This document shows positions 26,987-36,340 of a stretch of DNA of 64,000 nucleotides, piece after piece. Made by a program: the position numbers and the translations under genes. The stretch is from Halobium salinum (GTDB lineage: Archaea > Halobacteriota > Halobacteria > Halobacteriales > Haloferacaceae): assembly GCF_026586625.1 (NCBI RefSeq), contig NZ_JAODIW010000006.1, positions 1,570,881-1,634,880 of the forward strand. Direction: 5' to 3'. The notes beneath the pieces were generated by a model. It was not told the origin of the DNA. It worked only from the letters and a program-made list of their open reading frames with translations, and did not search any database. The first letter of the stretch is position 1. Each line of letters starts with the position of its first letter.

Positions 26987-28180
26987 TCAGCCCCACACAC
27001 CCTGTCGCAGGTCGGCCCAGCAGGCGACGACCGCGTGTGGGAGGGTGAGCACCGCGAGGAGGACGAGGTACAGCGCGAGAACCCCGCCGAGGTCCGTCGT
27101 GGGCGACGGCGCGACGACGAACAGACCGGCGAACAGCAGGAGCGCACCGAGCGTCAGTGGGGCCGCGTCGCGAGCGAATCGGCGGAGTGCCGGGGTGACG
27201 GCGCCGCGTTCGAGCCCCGCGGTGCTCTCCCGGTCGAGCGTCGCCGTCCGCAGGACGTGTCGCAACGAGTGCCACAGCGGGAAGTAGAGGCCGATGGCGA
27301 GCACGGGCGGCACGGCGGCGAAGAAGGCGACGAGCAAGAGGGTCTCGCCGGCGTCGACCGCCCACGACCCCCGCCACGGGCTCTCGGGCGCCCGAACGTA
27401 CCCGAGGAGGAGGGCGACGAGGAGGGCGACGCCGAGGCCGACCGCGACGCCGAGTCGGACCGTCGGGTCGAACACCACGGAGAGCGGTCCGAGACCGGAC
27501 CCCACGGTGGCGGTCACGGCGGCGGAGGGCGCGAAGACGCCGACCACCAGCGCCGCGACCGCCCGGAACTCCGCCGGGTGGGCGACGAGCGGGACCAGCA
27601 TCGGGAGCGCCCCGCGGACCGCGGCGGCGAGCGCGCGCTGGGGTCGGCTCCGGAGGTGAGCGCCGCCGACGAGGTCGGTCGTCGCGTACAGGTCGCCGAG
27701 TCCCCAGTGGAGCCACGTCAGGAGGACGAAGAACGCGAACGCCGCCGCGGGGGTGAGATACCACGCCGCGAGGTACGCGCCGCCGAGGACGAGATAGAGC
27801 GCGGAGACGGCGGCGAGGGCGCGGCGCGTGGAGATGCCGGCGAGGCGGGCGACGACGAGGTGGTCGACGGCGCCGTGAGGGAGTCCGAGAACGACGACCG
27901 AGACGAGCACGAGCGCGTAGCCGACCGTCGCGGGCGGTGTCACTCCCGCCGCCGACGCGAGGGCGGCGGCCCCGAGGACGACCAAAACCGGGAGGACCGT
28001 CCGACGGAGCACGGTTCGGCGGGCGGCCCGAGACGGCGACGGGGATGCGACGTCGGAGGCGACGGCGGTCGTCTCCGTACCGTCCGACTTCTCGGTAGCG
28101 TCGACGACCTCCCGGAGCCGGTCGTTCCGCCCGCGCAGCGGCGAATCCGTCTCCGAGCGTTCGGGGTGCTCCGGCGTCAC
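26987..28180 (-). CDS. blh: Brp/Blh-type beta-carotene 15,15'-dioxygenase
   Basis: Integral membrane enzyme that cleaves beta-carotene to two molecules of retinal. The 397-residue protein has about ten helices. The GLPHGAVDHLV motif and further His residues (LLTWLHWGLGDLY, FPLWHSLRHVLR, LPHAVVACW) are the iron-binding signature of the Brp/Blh family. Translation starts at GTG 28180, four bases after the lycopene cyclase stop, so the genes are co-transcribed with bop upstream. An N-terminal charged extension of about 60 residues precedes the first helix. Confidence 0.93.
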   Translation of the reverse strand: MTPEHPERSETDSPLRGRNDRLREVVDATEKSDGTETTAVASDVASPSPSRAARRTVLRRTVLPVLVVLGAAALASAAGVTPPATVGYALVLVSVVVLGLPHGAVDHLVVARLAGISTRRALAAVSALYLVLGGAYLAAWYLTPAAAFAFFVLLTWLHWGLGDLYATTDLVGGAHLRSRPQRALAAAVRGALPMLVPLVAHPAEFRAVAALVVGVFAPSAAVTATVGSGLGPLSVVFDPTVRLGVAVGLGVALLVALLLGYVRAPESPWRGSWAVDAGETLLLVAFFAAVPPVLAIGLYFPLWHSLRHVLRTATLDRESTAGLERGAVTPALRRFARDAAPLTLGALLLFAGLFVVAPSPTTDLGGVLALYLVLLAVLTLPHAVVACWADLRQGVWG

Positions 28181-28184
28181 GGCG

Positions 28185-29018
28185 TCACGACCCCTCGACC
28201 GTCTCGGCAGTGTCGACCGGTTCGGCGACGCCGCTTCGGGACCGGAACGACGCCGCGTCCGGGCGCTCGACCACCCACAGGAAGAGGACGAGCCCCTGAA
28301 TCACGAAGACGTTGGTCAGGAGGAAGAACGCACCCTCCTCGACCGGCAGTCCGAGGACGGTCAGCCCGGTGGTGAACCGCGGCGAGATGGTCCACAGCCC
28401 GAGTTCGATGGCGACGCGGTCCGCGGCGGCGAGGTAGGCGGTCGGGACGAGCACGGCGAGGGCGACCCGCCGGCGGTGTCGCAGGAGGTACGGCCAGCCG
28501 AACGCCCACTGGACCGCGAGGACGGGGCCGGCCCAGGCGAGGATGGCGCCGAGATAGAACGTCGACTCGGCGGCGAGCATCGCGAGACCGACGACGGAGA
28601 CCGCACCGCCGGCGACCGCGCCGCCGAGTCGCTGTCGGCGGGAGACCCGGACTGATGGGGTGACCTCGTCGGTCGCCGCGGCCCCCTCGGTGTCCGCGGA
28701 CGAATCGCGCGTTCGTAGGAGAGCGAGCCACAGCGCGGTGAGGAGGGGCTGGGACAGGATGAACAGGTACTCGCCGACGGGGGCGAGGTGAATCGTCGCG
28801 AACACCACGCCCTCGCCGTACCACCAGACGCCGCGGGCGATGAGGGCGTTGTCCCACGGGACCGTGTAGACGAACCCGATGAAGGTGACGAGCGCCGTTC
28901 CGGCGACCAGCGGGCGGTCGAGGGCTCGCCCCCGACGGAGTGCGAGCACGAACAGTACGGCCGTCGGCGGGACGAGCGCGAGCGCGAGGAAGCCGAGGTA
29001 GGTGAGTTCGGGTGTCAT
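28185..29018 (-). CDS. crtY: lycopene beta-cyclase, heterodimer-type halves fused
   Basis: Converts lycopene to beta-carotene, the substrate for Blh. The 277-residue membrane protein is the haloarchaeal CrtYc-CrtYd fusion: the N-terminal half has TVPWDNALIARGVWWYG (PWDN motif) and the C-terminal half has LPVEEGAFFLLTNVFV (PxEE motif). An Asp/Thr-rich linker near residues 115-130 joins the halves. It lies between bop and blh in a three-gene operon, so opsin, carotene and retinal supply are controlled together. Confidence 0.93.
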   Translation of the reverse strand: MTPELTYLGFLALALVPPTAVLFVLALRRGRALDRPLVAGTALVTFIGFVYTVPWDNALIARGVWWYGEGVVFATIHLAPVGEYLFILSQPLLTALWLALLRTRDSSADTEGAAATDEVTPSVRVSRRQRLGGAVAGGAVSVVGLAMLAAESTFYLGAILAWAGPVLAVQWAFGWPYLLRHRRRVALAVLVPTAYLAAADRVAIELGLWTISPRFTTGLTVLGLPVEEGAFFLLTNVFVIQGLVLFLWVVERPDAASFRSRSGVAEPVDTAETVEGS

Positions 29019-29135
29019 CGGTGTATCGAGAGTGGTGGGGAAGGAGCGTCGGCTCCCGATGGGTGTACGAAAAGCCGTGCGCCTCGGCCGATCCGACGGG
29101 GTGTCAGAGCGGGACGGCCCGCTCGCGGACGGCTC

Positions 29136-29867
29136 TCAGTCGGCCGTCGCGCCCGTCGCGGTGGGCTTCGTCGCGGCCTCGAGGACGCTGCGCGAGCGCA
29201 GGAGGAGCACGCCGAAGCCGACCTTCGCCGAGAGGTCGAGCACCATGAACGCGGCCGTCTCCCAGTACAGGGGGAGGACGCCGATGGTGCCCTCGGTGCC
29301 GAGAATCCAGACGACGGGGTACAGGAGCCACAGCGCGATGGTCAGGTTCCGGAGGGTGCCGAAGAGGCTCGCGACCTCCGCGGACTTCGTGCGGGCCTGC
29401 TCGGAGAGGGTGCCGACGAGGACGTACAGCAGGACCAGCAGGGCGCCGGTCGAGATGCCCCACCAGAGGATGCGGTACGCCGGGGTGGGTTCGAGCGCCG
29501 CGATGACGCCGGTGGCGATCATGAACACGTCGAGGCCGACGAGCGTCGCGATGGTGTTACGGTTCGCACCCGCGAGGAGCGCGAGGTCGAACAACAGTAA
29601 CGGCGTCGTGAACACCCAGTCGGCGTAGCGCGCCCAGTAGATGTCCAGCGGCTCACCGGCGACGTTCACCTGGATGAGACCGAACCCGGTCGCCATCAAC
29701 AGGTACATCGACGCGGCGATCGTCGTGATGAAGATCGTCGCGATGTAGAACTTCTGCATCTCCGGGTCGCGGACCCCGCGCCCGCGGCCGATGAAGTAGA
29801 GCGTGCCGACCGTCATCCCGAGGGTGCCGATCCACAGCCACAGTGACTCTGCGCCTGGCGTTGCCAT
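29136..29867 (-). CDS. bop: bacteriorhodopsin, light-driven proton pump
   Basis: A seven-helix retinal protein of 243 residues. All proton-pump residues are present: Arg80, Asp83 (Schiff-base counter-ion, bR Asp85), Thr87, Asp94 (proton donor, bR Asp96) in [18 protein letters not shown], the release glutamates Glu192 and Glu203, Asp211, and Lys215 that binds retinal in LDLSAKVGF. The DTD pattern at 83/87/94 excludes halorhodopsin and sensory rhodopsin. One extra residue lies between the two release glutamates relative to H. salinarum bR. The start is ATG 29867, first gene of the bop-crtY-blh operon. Confidence 0.97.
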   Translation of the reverse strand: MATPGAESLWLWIGTLGMTVGTLYFIGRGRGVRDPEMQKFYIATIFITTIAASMYLLMATGFGLIQVNVAGEPLDIYWARYADWVFTTPLLLFDLALLAGANRNTIATLVGLDVFMIATGVIAALEPTPAYRILWWGISTGALLVLLYVLVGTLSEQARTKSAEVASLFGTLRNLTIALWLLYPVVWILGTEGTIGVLPLYWETAAFMVLDLSAKVGFGVLLLRSRSVLEAATKPTATGATAD

Positions 29868-30090
29868 GGACGCATGTAGCCTCTGTACGAAAATAAGCAG
29901 CCCGCCATACCAGTATGTGTTAATTTGCTCCGTATATGTACAGTTATTTCGGGCCGAGCGTCGAAGTCGTCGAGGGGTATCGGTTCGGGGGTCGCGTCGG
30001 CGGGAGCGGTCGGCTGACCGTCCGCACCATCGACAGTTTACGGACCGACGATGTTTTGTAGGGTGGTAGCAGATTCGTCTCCCGTACAGT
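29868..30090. promoter_or_regulatory. bop promoter region
   Basis: AT-rich spacer upstream of bop, shared with the divergent membrane protein gene. On the minus strand TGCTTATTTT (about 29889-29898) lies 22-31 bases before the bop ATG and is the probable TATA box. The stretch just upstream, about 29905-29940, is AT-rich (GTATGTGTTAATTTG on the plus strand) and is where the activator site of bop promoters is found in other haloarchaea; I could not match a known Bat site. A bat gene is not in the window. Confidence 0.5.
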
Positions 30091-30702
30091 ATGGACGGGA
30101 CGGACCGCGTAGAGGACCCAATCGCGTCGGCGGTGCTCGGAGAGTCGGCCTACGAGCGGCTCCGGGCGCGTCGGTACAGCCTGTTCAAACAGTCCATCCC
30201 GCGGAAACTCGCCTGGCAAGCCGCCATCCTCGGGGCGTTGACGCTGGTCCTGCCGCTAGCGGCGACGCTCCCGGCGTCGACCCGGCGTCTCTTCGCCGGC
30301 GGCGACCCGCTCGCGGCCGCGCCGAAGATTCTCCTGTTGGGTGCGTACGCGGGGGCCATCGAGGTGGTCGCGGCGGTCGGACTCTGTTACGTCGGCTACC
30401 GACGGCTGCGGCAGGGGACGGAGCTGAGCGAACGCGAAGCCCGCACGTTGCTGAACGTCGAGGACGTGGCCTCGATGATAAGCCTCGTCACCGGTGCGGC
30501 CGCCGTCGCCGCCGTCGACGGGTTCTTCCTGCTCGCCCACGGCGGCGATGCGATGGCAGCGTTCTTCGAAGCCGGCGGCGAGAACCCCTTCGCGGCGACA
30601 CCGGTCCCCGTCACGGTGCTCGGGGTCACCCTCTCCGCCGCCGGCCTCGCCGTCGTCCTATTCGCCCTCAGTCGACTGTTCGACCGACGCCTCCCCGCCT
30701 GA
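30091..30702 (+). CDS. four-helix membrane protein next to bop
   Basis: A 203-residue protein with four hydrophobic helices (about residues 40-60, 75-100, 125-150, 170-195) and a conserved-looking basic start ([17 protein letters not shown]). [20 protein letters not shown] lies before the third helix. No recognised domain. It is divergent from the bop operon across a 223-base shared promoter, so co-regulation with light-energy genes is possible but unproven. Confidence 0.72.
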   Translation: MDGTDRVEDPIASAVLGESAYERLRARRYSLFKQSIPRKLAWQAAILGALTLVLPLAATLPASTRRLFAGGDPLAAAPKILLLGAYAGAIEVVAAVGLCYVGYRRLRQGTELSEREARTLLNVEDVASMISLVTGAAAVAAVDGFFLLAHGGDAMAAFFEAGGENPFAATPVPVTVLGVTLSAAGLAVVLFALSRLFDRRLPA

Positions 30703-31038
30703 GTCGACGTCGGCCGGGGTTTTCTGCCGCGATATTTTGACGTGGGCGTTTTTGTCGGATGCCGGACGACGAGGCGTACGTCCCGCCTTCGACGGCCCCC
30801 GTCCGCGCGTCGGGACGAGGCCACAGTTCCGGTGTTCTGCAGTCGCGGCGTCGGCAAGCCGCCGACGACCGGGGTGGTCGCGCTCCGGAGCGCCGAGTGC
30901 TGTCGCGGAGTTCGTGCAGACGCCGACCGACGACTGAGCGGGCGCTCCGTTCGCTCTGCGGTCAATTCTCTCACTCTTCGCTTCCGGCAGATTTCCCACC
31001 GTCGCCGACCCGACTCTGAATCGGTCGCGGTGTCCGTT
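30703..31038. other. intergenic region, one weak small ORF
   Basis: Between the membrane protein and the convergent GH15 gene. GATATTTTG at about 30731-30739 looks like a TATA box and an ATG follows at 30759, opening an 86-codon Arg/Ser/Pro-rich frame to 31019. The composition is that of a frame-shifted GC-rich shadow and not of a haloarchaeal protein, so the ORF is doubtful. The promoter-like element could serve a small RNA. Nothing else is visible. Confidence 0.35.
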
Positions 31039-33468
31039 TTAGCTCCCGTCGGCGGGTGGGAACGCCTCCAGCGCCGCGTAGTAGAACAGGAGCCCCGTGA
31101 AGGTGTGCGGCTGGGAGACGACCGACACCACGTCGCCGTCCTCCAGCAGCCACCCTTCTCCGAGCACGTGCGTGTCGCTCGTTGCGTGTTCGTGAGCTAT
31201 CCAGCGGACCCCCTCGCACACGCGAGCCATCCTCTCCGGGTCGTCCCGCCACGCCTTCGCCAGCGCGACGAGCGCCTTCGACTCGTACATCCCGAAGCGT
31301 CGGCGACCGGCGGCGGGTTCGGCGAACGACGGCGCGACCGTCTCCCAGACGTGGTCGAGGTGGCGGGCCATCCGCGGGTCGTCGGCGTCGGCGTAGTCGG
31401 CCGGCCACGACAGGGTCGGGACCCCGCGCGTCCCCGGGAGGATGGGGAGCGCGCGGACGACCTCGGGGACGCGCGGGTGGTCGAACAGTCGGTGGAGGAG
31501 CGACCCGGTCCGGCTGTACGCGCCGTCGCCGGGGCTCCAGAGGTGCGTCTCGATGGCCGCCGCGAGCTCGTCGCGCCGGCGGCCGAACCGGGTCACGTCC
31601 TCCTCCTCGCCGAGCGCTCGCGCGGCGCGGACCGCCGAGTCGAGCGCGAGCCACACCGAACTGGCGCCGACGACCGTCCGGGAGTGGACGAGGTTGTCGT
31701 CCTCGTGGGCCGCCCGGGGGAGGCCGGTGGTCGGGTCCCGGTAGCCGCCGAGGAACTCGGCCGCCCGTCTGATGGCGGGGTACACCTCCCGGAGGTACTC
31801 CACCCCGCCCGTCGTTCGGTAGTGGTCCCAGAGCGCCCACACCGCGAGTCCGGTCTGGTCGATTTCCCAGGGGATGGGGCCGCCGGTCACGCCGTCGCCG
31901 TAGTAGTTCATCGCCCACGTGCCGGCGGGGACGAGCGCCGCGCCGAGCAGGTGCCGGCCCGACCGCTCCTGTAAGGAGGCGTACCAACGGTTGCGCTTTC
32001 GCGCCCAGTCGCTCCGGCCGATACGGTCGAGCACGTGGTTGCAGAACGCCCCGTCCCGCGGCCAGTCGAGCGCGTAGGGGCTCCGGGTGGCGATGGAGGC
32101 GACCACCGCGCCCGACTCGGGGTCGTAGTTGGTCACGAGCGTCACCAACCCGCGCCACGCCACGGCGGTGACGACCGGGTCATCGGTGGCCGGCATCGGT
32201 GCATCGCCGAGCCGGTCGTCGAACCACGCGCGTTTCGCCGCCCGGAGGTCCGCCGGGGAGCGTCGTCGGTTCGCGTCGAGCAGGTCGCCGGCGGCGTCGG
32301 CCGTCGTGGCGGCGGCGTAGCGGACGGTCGCCGTCGCCGTCGCGGCGGCGGACGGTCGCTTCCCCGCACGGTCGTGCCCGTCGTCGCCCGGTCCCTCCCC
32401 GTCGACCGCGAACACCAGCGGTCTCGCGAGGGCGGCGGTCGTCTTCCCCTCGTGGAAGCGACCGCCCGGAAGCGCTCCGGCGGACGCCGCGCGGTAGGCG
32501 TCGACCGGGTCGCCGGCGCGGGCGGAGCGCCGCTCGTCGGCGCCGACGTGGTACGACGACGGCTCGTCGGACGGCGGGTCGTCGGACAGTGGGTCGGCAG
32601 TCGACGGGTCGTCTGCCGACTGGTCCTCGAACCCCCTCGTGGTACCCGACGGGTCGCCGAACCCGACGGCGATGGCGACGCTACTCGCGTCGTCCGTCGA
32701 GCGGTCGACGCCGGCCTTCGAGAACACCACCGCATCGAGGTCCGGGTGGTAGCGCGCGCGAGTGCGTTCGGTCAGGCGACGGTAGAGGTCCTGCGTCGGG
32801 GACAGCGGGCGCTTGGAGACGACGAGGTCGAGGTTCGCGAAGACGACGAGCGAGGCGGCGATGACGGGCGAGTCGGCTCGTCGCTCGACGGTCACCTCGC
32901 GCACGAGGGCGTCGGCGTCGGCGGCGACCACGTCCCCGATCCGCACACACAGTCCGAGGCCGTCGTGCCGGTGGGTCGTGACGACCGCGTCCGAGCGTTC
33001 GTCCGCGTACCGCTGCTCGGTCGGCCAGTCCCGGAGCCAGTGGGTCTCGGTCTCGGCGTCGGTCCCCGCCTTTGTCCCTCCGGCGGTGCCGGCGTCAGCA
33101 CTGTCCTCGGCGTCGGTGGTGTTGCTGGCATCGGTGGCGTCGGCGGCGTCAGTGATGTCGGTGGCAACGTCGGCGTCGGCGGCGTCACCAACGGTCGTCA
33201 CTCGGAGGCCGAGGAAAGACCCCTCGTTCGGGTGCGCGCCGAACCGCGGCGCGTCCCGGTGTGTGGTGTGGTGGGTTACGTGGTCGTAGTACGACGGGCG
33301 GGGCCAGCGAAGCACCGTAACCGTCCCCGTCCTGTTGAGCGCGACCGACAGCCGCCCGTTGCCCGACTGGGCGTTGATGTCGGTCGGCCCCCAGAACTCG
33401 GGGGCCTGGTCGAGCCGCACCGGTGGGAGATGCGAGGCGAGGCGGTCCCGAAGCGTCCGGAGAACCAT
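31039..33468 (-). CDS. GH15 family glucoamylase-type glycoside hydrolase
   Basis: An 809-residue enzyme of glycoside hydrolase family 15 (glucoamylase/glucodextranase or trehalase type). The N-terminal beta domain has NGRLSVALNRTGTVTVLRWP; the C-terminal (alpha/alpha)6 barrel has YALDWPRDGAFCNHVLD, QTGLAVWALWDHYR, GVPTLSWPADYAD and MYESKALVALAKAW. Two Asp/Ala/Thr/Ser-rich insertions (about residues 95-140 and 255-300) look like disordered halophilic linkers inside the first domain. No signal peptide, so it probably acts on intracellular alpha-glucans or trehalose. ATG 33468 is preferred; ATG 33516 is upstream in frame. Confidence 0.86.
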   Translation of the reverse strand: MVLRTLRDRLASHLPPVRLDQAPEFWGPTDINAQSGNGRLSVALNRTGTVTVLRWPRPSYYDHVTHHTTHRDAPRFGAHPNEGSFLGLRVTTVGDAADADVATDITDAADATDASNTTDAEDSADAGTAGGTKAGTDAETETHWLRDWPTEQRYADERSDAVVTTHRHDGLGLCVRIGDVVAADADALVREVTVERRADSPVIAASLVVFANLDLVVSKRPLSPTQDLYRRLTERTRARYHPDLDAVVFSKAGVDRSTDDASSVAIAVGFGDPSGTTRGFEDQSADDPSTADPLSDDPPSDEPSSYHVGADERRSARAGDPVDAYRAASAGALPGGRFHEGKTTAALARPLVFAVDGEGPGDDGHDRAGKRPSAAATATATVRYAAATTADAAGDLLDANRRRSPADLRAAKRAWFDDRLGDAPMPATDDPVVTAVAWRGLVTLVTNYDPESGAVVASIATRSPYALDWPRDGAFCNHVLDRIGRSDWARKRNRWYASLQERSGRHLLGAALVPAGTWAMNYYGDGVTGGPIPWEIDQTGLAVWALWDHYRTTGGVEYLREVYPAIRRAAEFLGGYRDPTTGLPRAAHEDDNLVHSRTVVGASSVWLALDSAVRAARALGEEEDVTRFGRRRDELAAAIETHLWSPGDGAYSRTGSLLHRLFDHPRVPEVVRALPILPGTRGVPTLSWPADYADADDPRMARHLDHVWETVAPSFAEPAAGRRRFGMYESKALVALAKAWRDDPERMARVCEGVRWIAHEHATSDTHVLGEGWLLEDGDVVSVVSQPHTFTGLLFYYAALEAFPPADGS

Positions 33469-33564
33469 CGAGGTACGTAGTCGGCGAGCGGAGAAGAAGG
33501 TGCGCCCCGTCGACACGTGCCACGCCGAACCGTCTTCGAAACTGGAGCGAGACCCGAAGCTCCG

Positions 33565-35168
33565 TTACTCCGGCCCCGACGCGTTGCTCCCACGGACCTC
33601 GAGGTACGGCGGCTCGTCGAGGTAGCTGACGTGGCGACTGACGTCCGTCTGGCCGGCGTCGCCCTTCTCGAGACGGATGTACTCCATCCCGTTCTCGTGG
33701 ACCCACTGGCGGAGCACCTGCTGTGCGTCGTGGATGTAGAACTCGGCGAGCTTCTCGCCCATCGAGGTGGGGTTCTGCATGAACACGACGCTGTCCTGTT
33801 CGTCGAAGATGTTCCCTCGCGCCCAGTTGTACTGGAACCGGACGTCGGCCGCGTCGAAGTCCTGGAGCATCGTCTCGGTGTACACCCACGCCGTCAGCGG
33901 CGCGGTCCGTCGGGCCTTGATGGTGCGATACACCCGGAGGAGCTTCTGGGTGAGGTAGAGCTGGCTCTTCGAGACGAGCCCCAGCAGCCCGGGGAGGTGG
34001 ACGCCGAACACGTTACGGTGGTTTACCGGCCACGTGTTCGACCAGTCGACGACGAACAGGCGGTCGTCGTCGAGCAGCTGGTCCATCCCGCCGCGGTGGT
34101 TCCCGACGTGTTCACGGAACCAGGTCGGCGTGATGTTCGGCGTCGGGAAGAGCACGATGACCCGGCCCTCGTCGAGCGTCGCGAGCATCCCGGCGGAGAC
34201 GGTCGCGTCGAGGTTCGCGCGGCCGTCGTGCTCGATGACCGTCGAAGCACCCTCGGGGTAGCCGCCGCCCGTGAGCCGGTCGAGCCCGGCCGAACCGGTG
34301 CTCGACACGTCCGAGATGGGGTCCGACCGGCGGTCGTCCCGGGGGAGGACCTCGACCCCGCCGGTCGTGATTTCGAACTCGTGCGGGGCGGTGTCGTGGT
34401 CGGTGCCGCGCATCTTCGAGACCTCGAGGAATCGGTGGTACTCGCCGGCGACCCACTCGCGGGTCACCTGAATCGCACCGTGGGTGGTGAACTGGAGCAG
34501 TTCGGCGGCCGGGACGTCGCGGTGCTCGGAGGACGCCTCGGCGACGAGGAGGGTGGCGGCCTCGAACTCGTCGGAGAAGGTCCGGATGAGTTCGAGGAGG
34601 TTCCGCCGGAACCGCGGCGTGTCGTCGGCGAGCGGGGCGAGTCCGGAGACGCTGTCGAAGACGACCCGGTCGCAGTGAGCGTACTCCGCGAGGCGCTCGC
34701 GGATGTACTTCACCTCGAACGGGCGGGTGAACTCGAAGACGCCGCCGGACCCGTTACCCGCGAAGCTCCCCCGTCACCGGTGAGGCTGTCGCCGGTCTGT
34801 TCGTTCGGGCCGTCGCCACCGATGTCGCTGATGATTAGCTCGTCGTCGCGCTCGATGGTCCTCCCCGGCGTGGCGTGAATCGAGGTGACGTGACAGTTGG
34901 GGGCGTCGAGGTCGAAGGCGAACTCGCCGAACGAGTCCCGCATCTCCTCTTCGGTCTGTTCCGTACTAACGTACAGCACGTCCTCACCCGCTTCGATACC
35001 GGTCTGCAGGAACTGCATCCCGAGGGTACTCTTGCCCGCGCCGGGACCCCCGCTGAGCAACACCGAGCGTCGCCGTGGGATTCCGCCTCGGAGCATCCTA
35101 TCGAGGACGGTGTCACCCGTGCTCGCGTGAGGGGTGATCTCCGTCTCCGCTGAGGGGGCCGATTCCAT
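33565..35168 (-). pseudogene. KaiC/HTR-like RecA-superfamily ATPase split by a one-base frameshift
   Basis: Two frames together make one HTR-like protein of about 534 residues. The upstream part (ATG 35168) holds Walker A GGPGAGKS at residues 40-47 and ends out of frame at 34710. The downstream frame holds SGGVFEFTRPFEVKYIRERL, FDSVSGLAPLADD and the whole second, Walker-A-less domain (STGSAGLDRLTGGGYPEGAS onward). The frame changes at a run of five C on the plus strand, 34768-34772 (five G in the gene); one additional base would restore a continuous protein. This is either a genuine inactivation or a homopolymer sequencing error. KaiC/RAD55-like proteins act as signalling or regulatory ATPases. 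Confidence 0.8.
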
Positions 35169-35310
35169 GGTCTTGAATCGAGATAAGTCTGCGTATATGT
35201 AATGTTTGCGCCTCAAACACTTTCGTAGTCGCCCCGTCCCACCCTCCAATTATCAGGCCAGAGAACCGGCACACAGCGATTATATATCACCAAGCATAAC
35301 TGTCTGCCGA
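35169..35310. promoter_or_regulatory. divergent promoter of HTR-like gene and prenyl-synthetase-like gene
   Basis: An AT-rich 142-base spacer. On the plus strand ATTATATATC (about 35279-35288) lies 23-32 bases before ATG 35311 and is a good TATA box for a leaderless transcript. On the minus strand CATTACATATAC (about 35193-35204) and ACTTATCTCG nearer the start could serve the HTR-like gene. No clear palindrome was found. Confidence 0.55.
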
Positions 35311-36213
35311 ATGACTAACGTTCCCGTCCAGCCCCACGAAATCAGGCGAATCCACGACGCGCTCGCCGACGAGGTGTCGGCACGGGAGCGACGCCTCGGC
35401 GAGGACCTTCCGCTCGACGCGACCGCCGGTCTCGGCGACCTGCTCCACGACGTCGTCGACAACTGGGAGAGCGGTCGGAAGTCCCTGCGCACCGTCCCGG
35501 TGTGCAACGTCTTCGCTCGCGAGCTCGACCGGCCGGTCTCCGAGGAGACGAAACGACTGGCAACCGGACTCGACGCCATCATCAACGTGTACGACGACAT
35601 CATCGACACCCGGGAGCTGACCACCGAGGCGAAGATCGCCTACACGGTCAACGCGGCGTTCTCCGGGGTCGCGATGGTCGAGAGCTGTCCGCCCGGCGCG
35701 CGGGAGGCGGTGAACGAGGTGCTTCTCGACTACTTCACCGCGGTGTTCCAGATTCCGCTCGTCGAGCGCACGCTGTTCGAGCGCATGGAGGCGATGACCT
35801 CGCGACACCTCCAGTTGAACGCGGCCGCGACGCTGTATCGCTACCGCGCTCGCGACATCGACGCGTTCGCCGAGTTGCCGGCCGCGGTGATGGACGTCGA
35901 CGCCGACGTCGCCGACCGACTCCGCGCGGACCTCCGCGCCTATCGCGCCCGTCGGCTCCTGTTCAAGGACATCGGGGACGTGGAGCGCGACCTCGACGAC
36001 GGCGACACGACGCCCGTCGTCTACTTCCTGCAGACCTGCGAGACGACCGAGGCGGTCGTCGACGCCGTCGAAGAGCTGTACGCTCGGTTCACGTACTCCG
36101 ACGTGGGCCGGGACCGGTACGGCGACGTCCTCACCGAACTCGAAGACGCACCCGCCGACCTCGACGCGCTGATTCGAGAGACGCGGGACGCGGTCGCCGA
36201 GCGGGCGGCGTAA
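35311..36213 (+). CDS. polyprenyl-synthetase-like protein
   Basis: A 300-residue all-alpha protein resembling trans-isoprenyl diphosphate synthases. The GRKSLR segment (55-60) corresponds to the GGKxxRP motif, and DDIID (95-99, in NVYDDIIDT) is a full first aspartate-rich DDxxD motif. The second Asp-rich motif is altered to FKDIGDVERDLDDGD (218-232). The changed second motif and shortened middle make it uncertain whether it elongates prenyl chains. Leaderless start at ATG 35311. It is divergent from the HTR-like gene. It could equally be a related squalene/phytoene-like or non-catalytic protein. Confidence 0.6.
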   Translation: MTNVPVQPHEIRRIHDALADEVSARERRLGEDLPLDATAGLGDLLHDVVDNWESGRKSLRTVPVCNVFARELDRPVSEETKRLATGLDAIINVYDDIIDTRELTTEAKIAYTVNAAFSGVAMVESCPPGAREAVNEVLLDYFTAVFQIPLVERTLFERMEAMTSRHLQLNAAATLYRYRARDIDAFAELPAAVMDVDADVADRLRADLRAYRARRLLFKDIGDVERDLDDGDTTPVVYFLQTCETTEAVVDAVEELYARFTYSDVGRDRYGDVLTELEDAPADLDALIRETRDAVAERAA

Positions 36214-36340
36214 CGCCCCAATCGTGGGTCGACGGCGAGCGTTCCGGTCGAGTTCCTCGACCCCGGAGTCGACTGTTCTCGAGCGCCCGGACTCCGAACC
36301 GCTCCGCACTCGAACGGGCGCGAGCGACGCGACAACTCCC

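Noticed and set aside
30759..31019. 86-codon plus-strand ORF behind a TATA-like element
   Set aside because: Arg/Ser/Pro-rich composition and no domain; not supported as a gene.
36214..36340. Search for tRNA or other RNA genes in short spacers
   Set aside because: No T-loop-like GTTCRANNC with matching acceptor stem was found in this or other intergenic regions.
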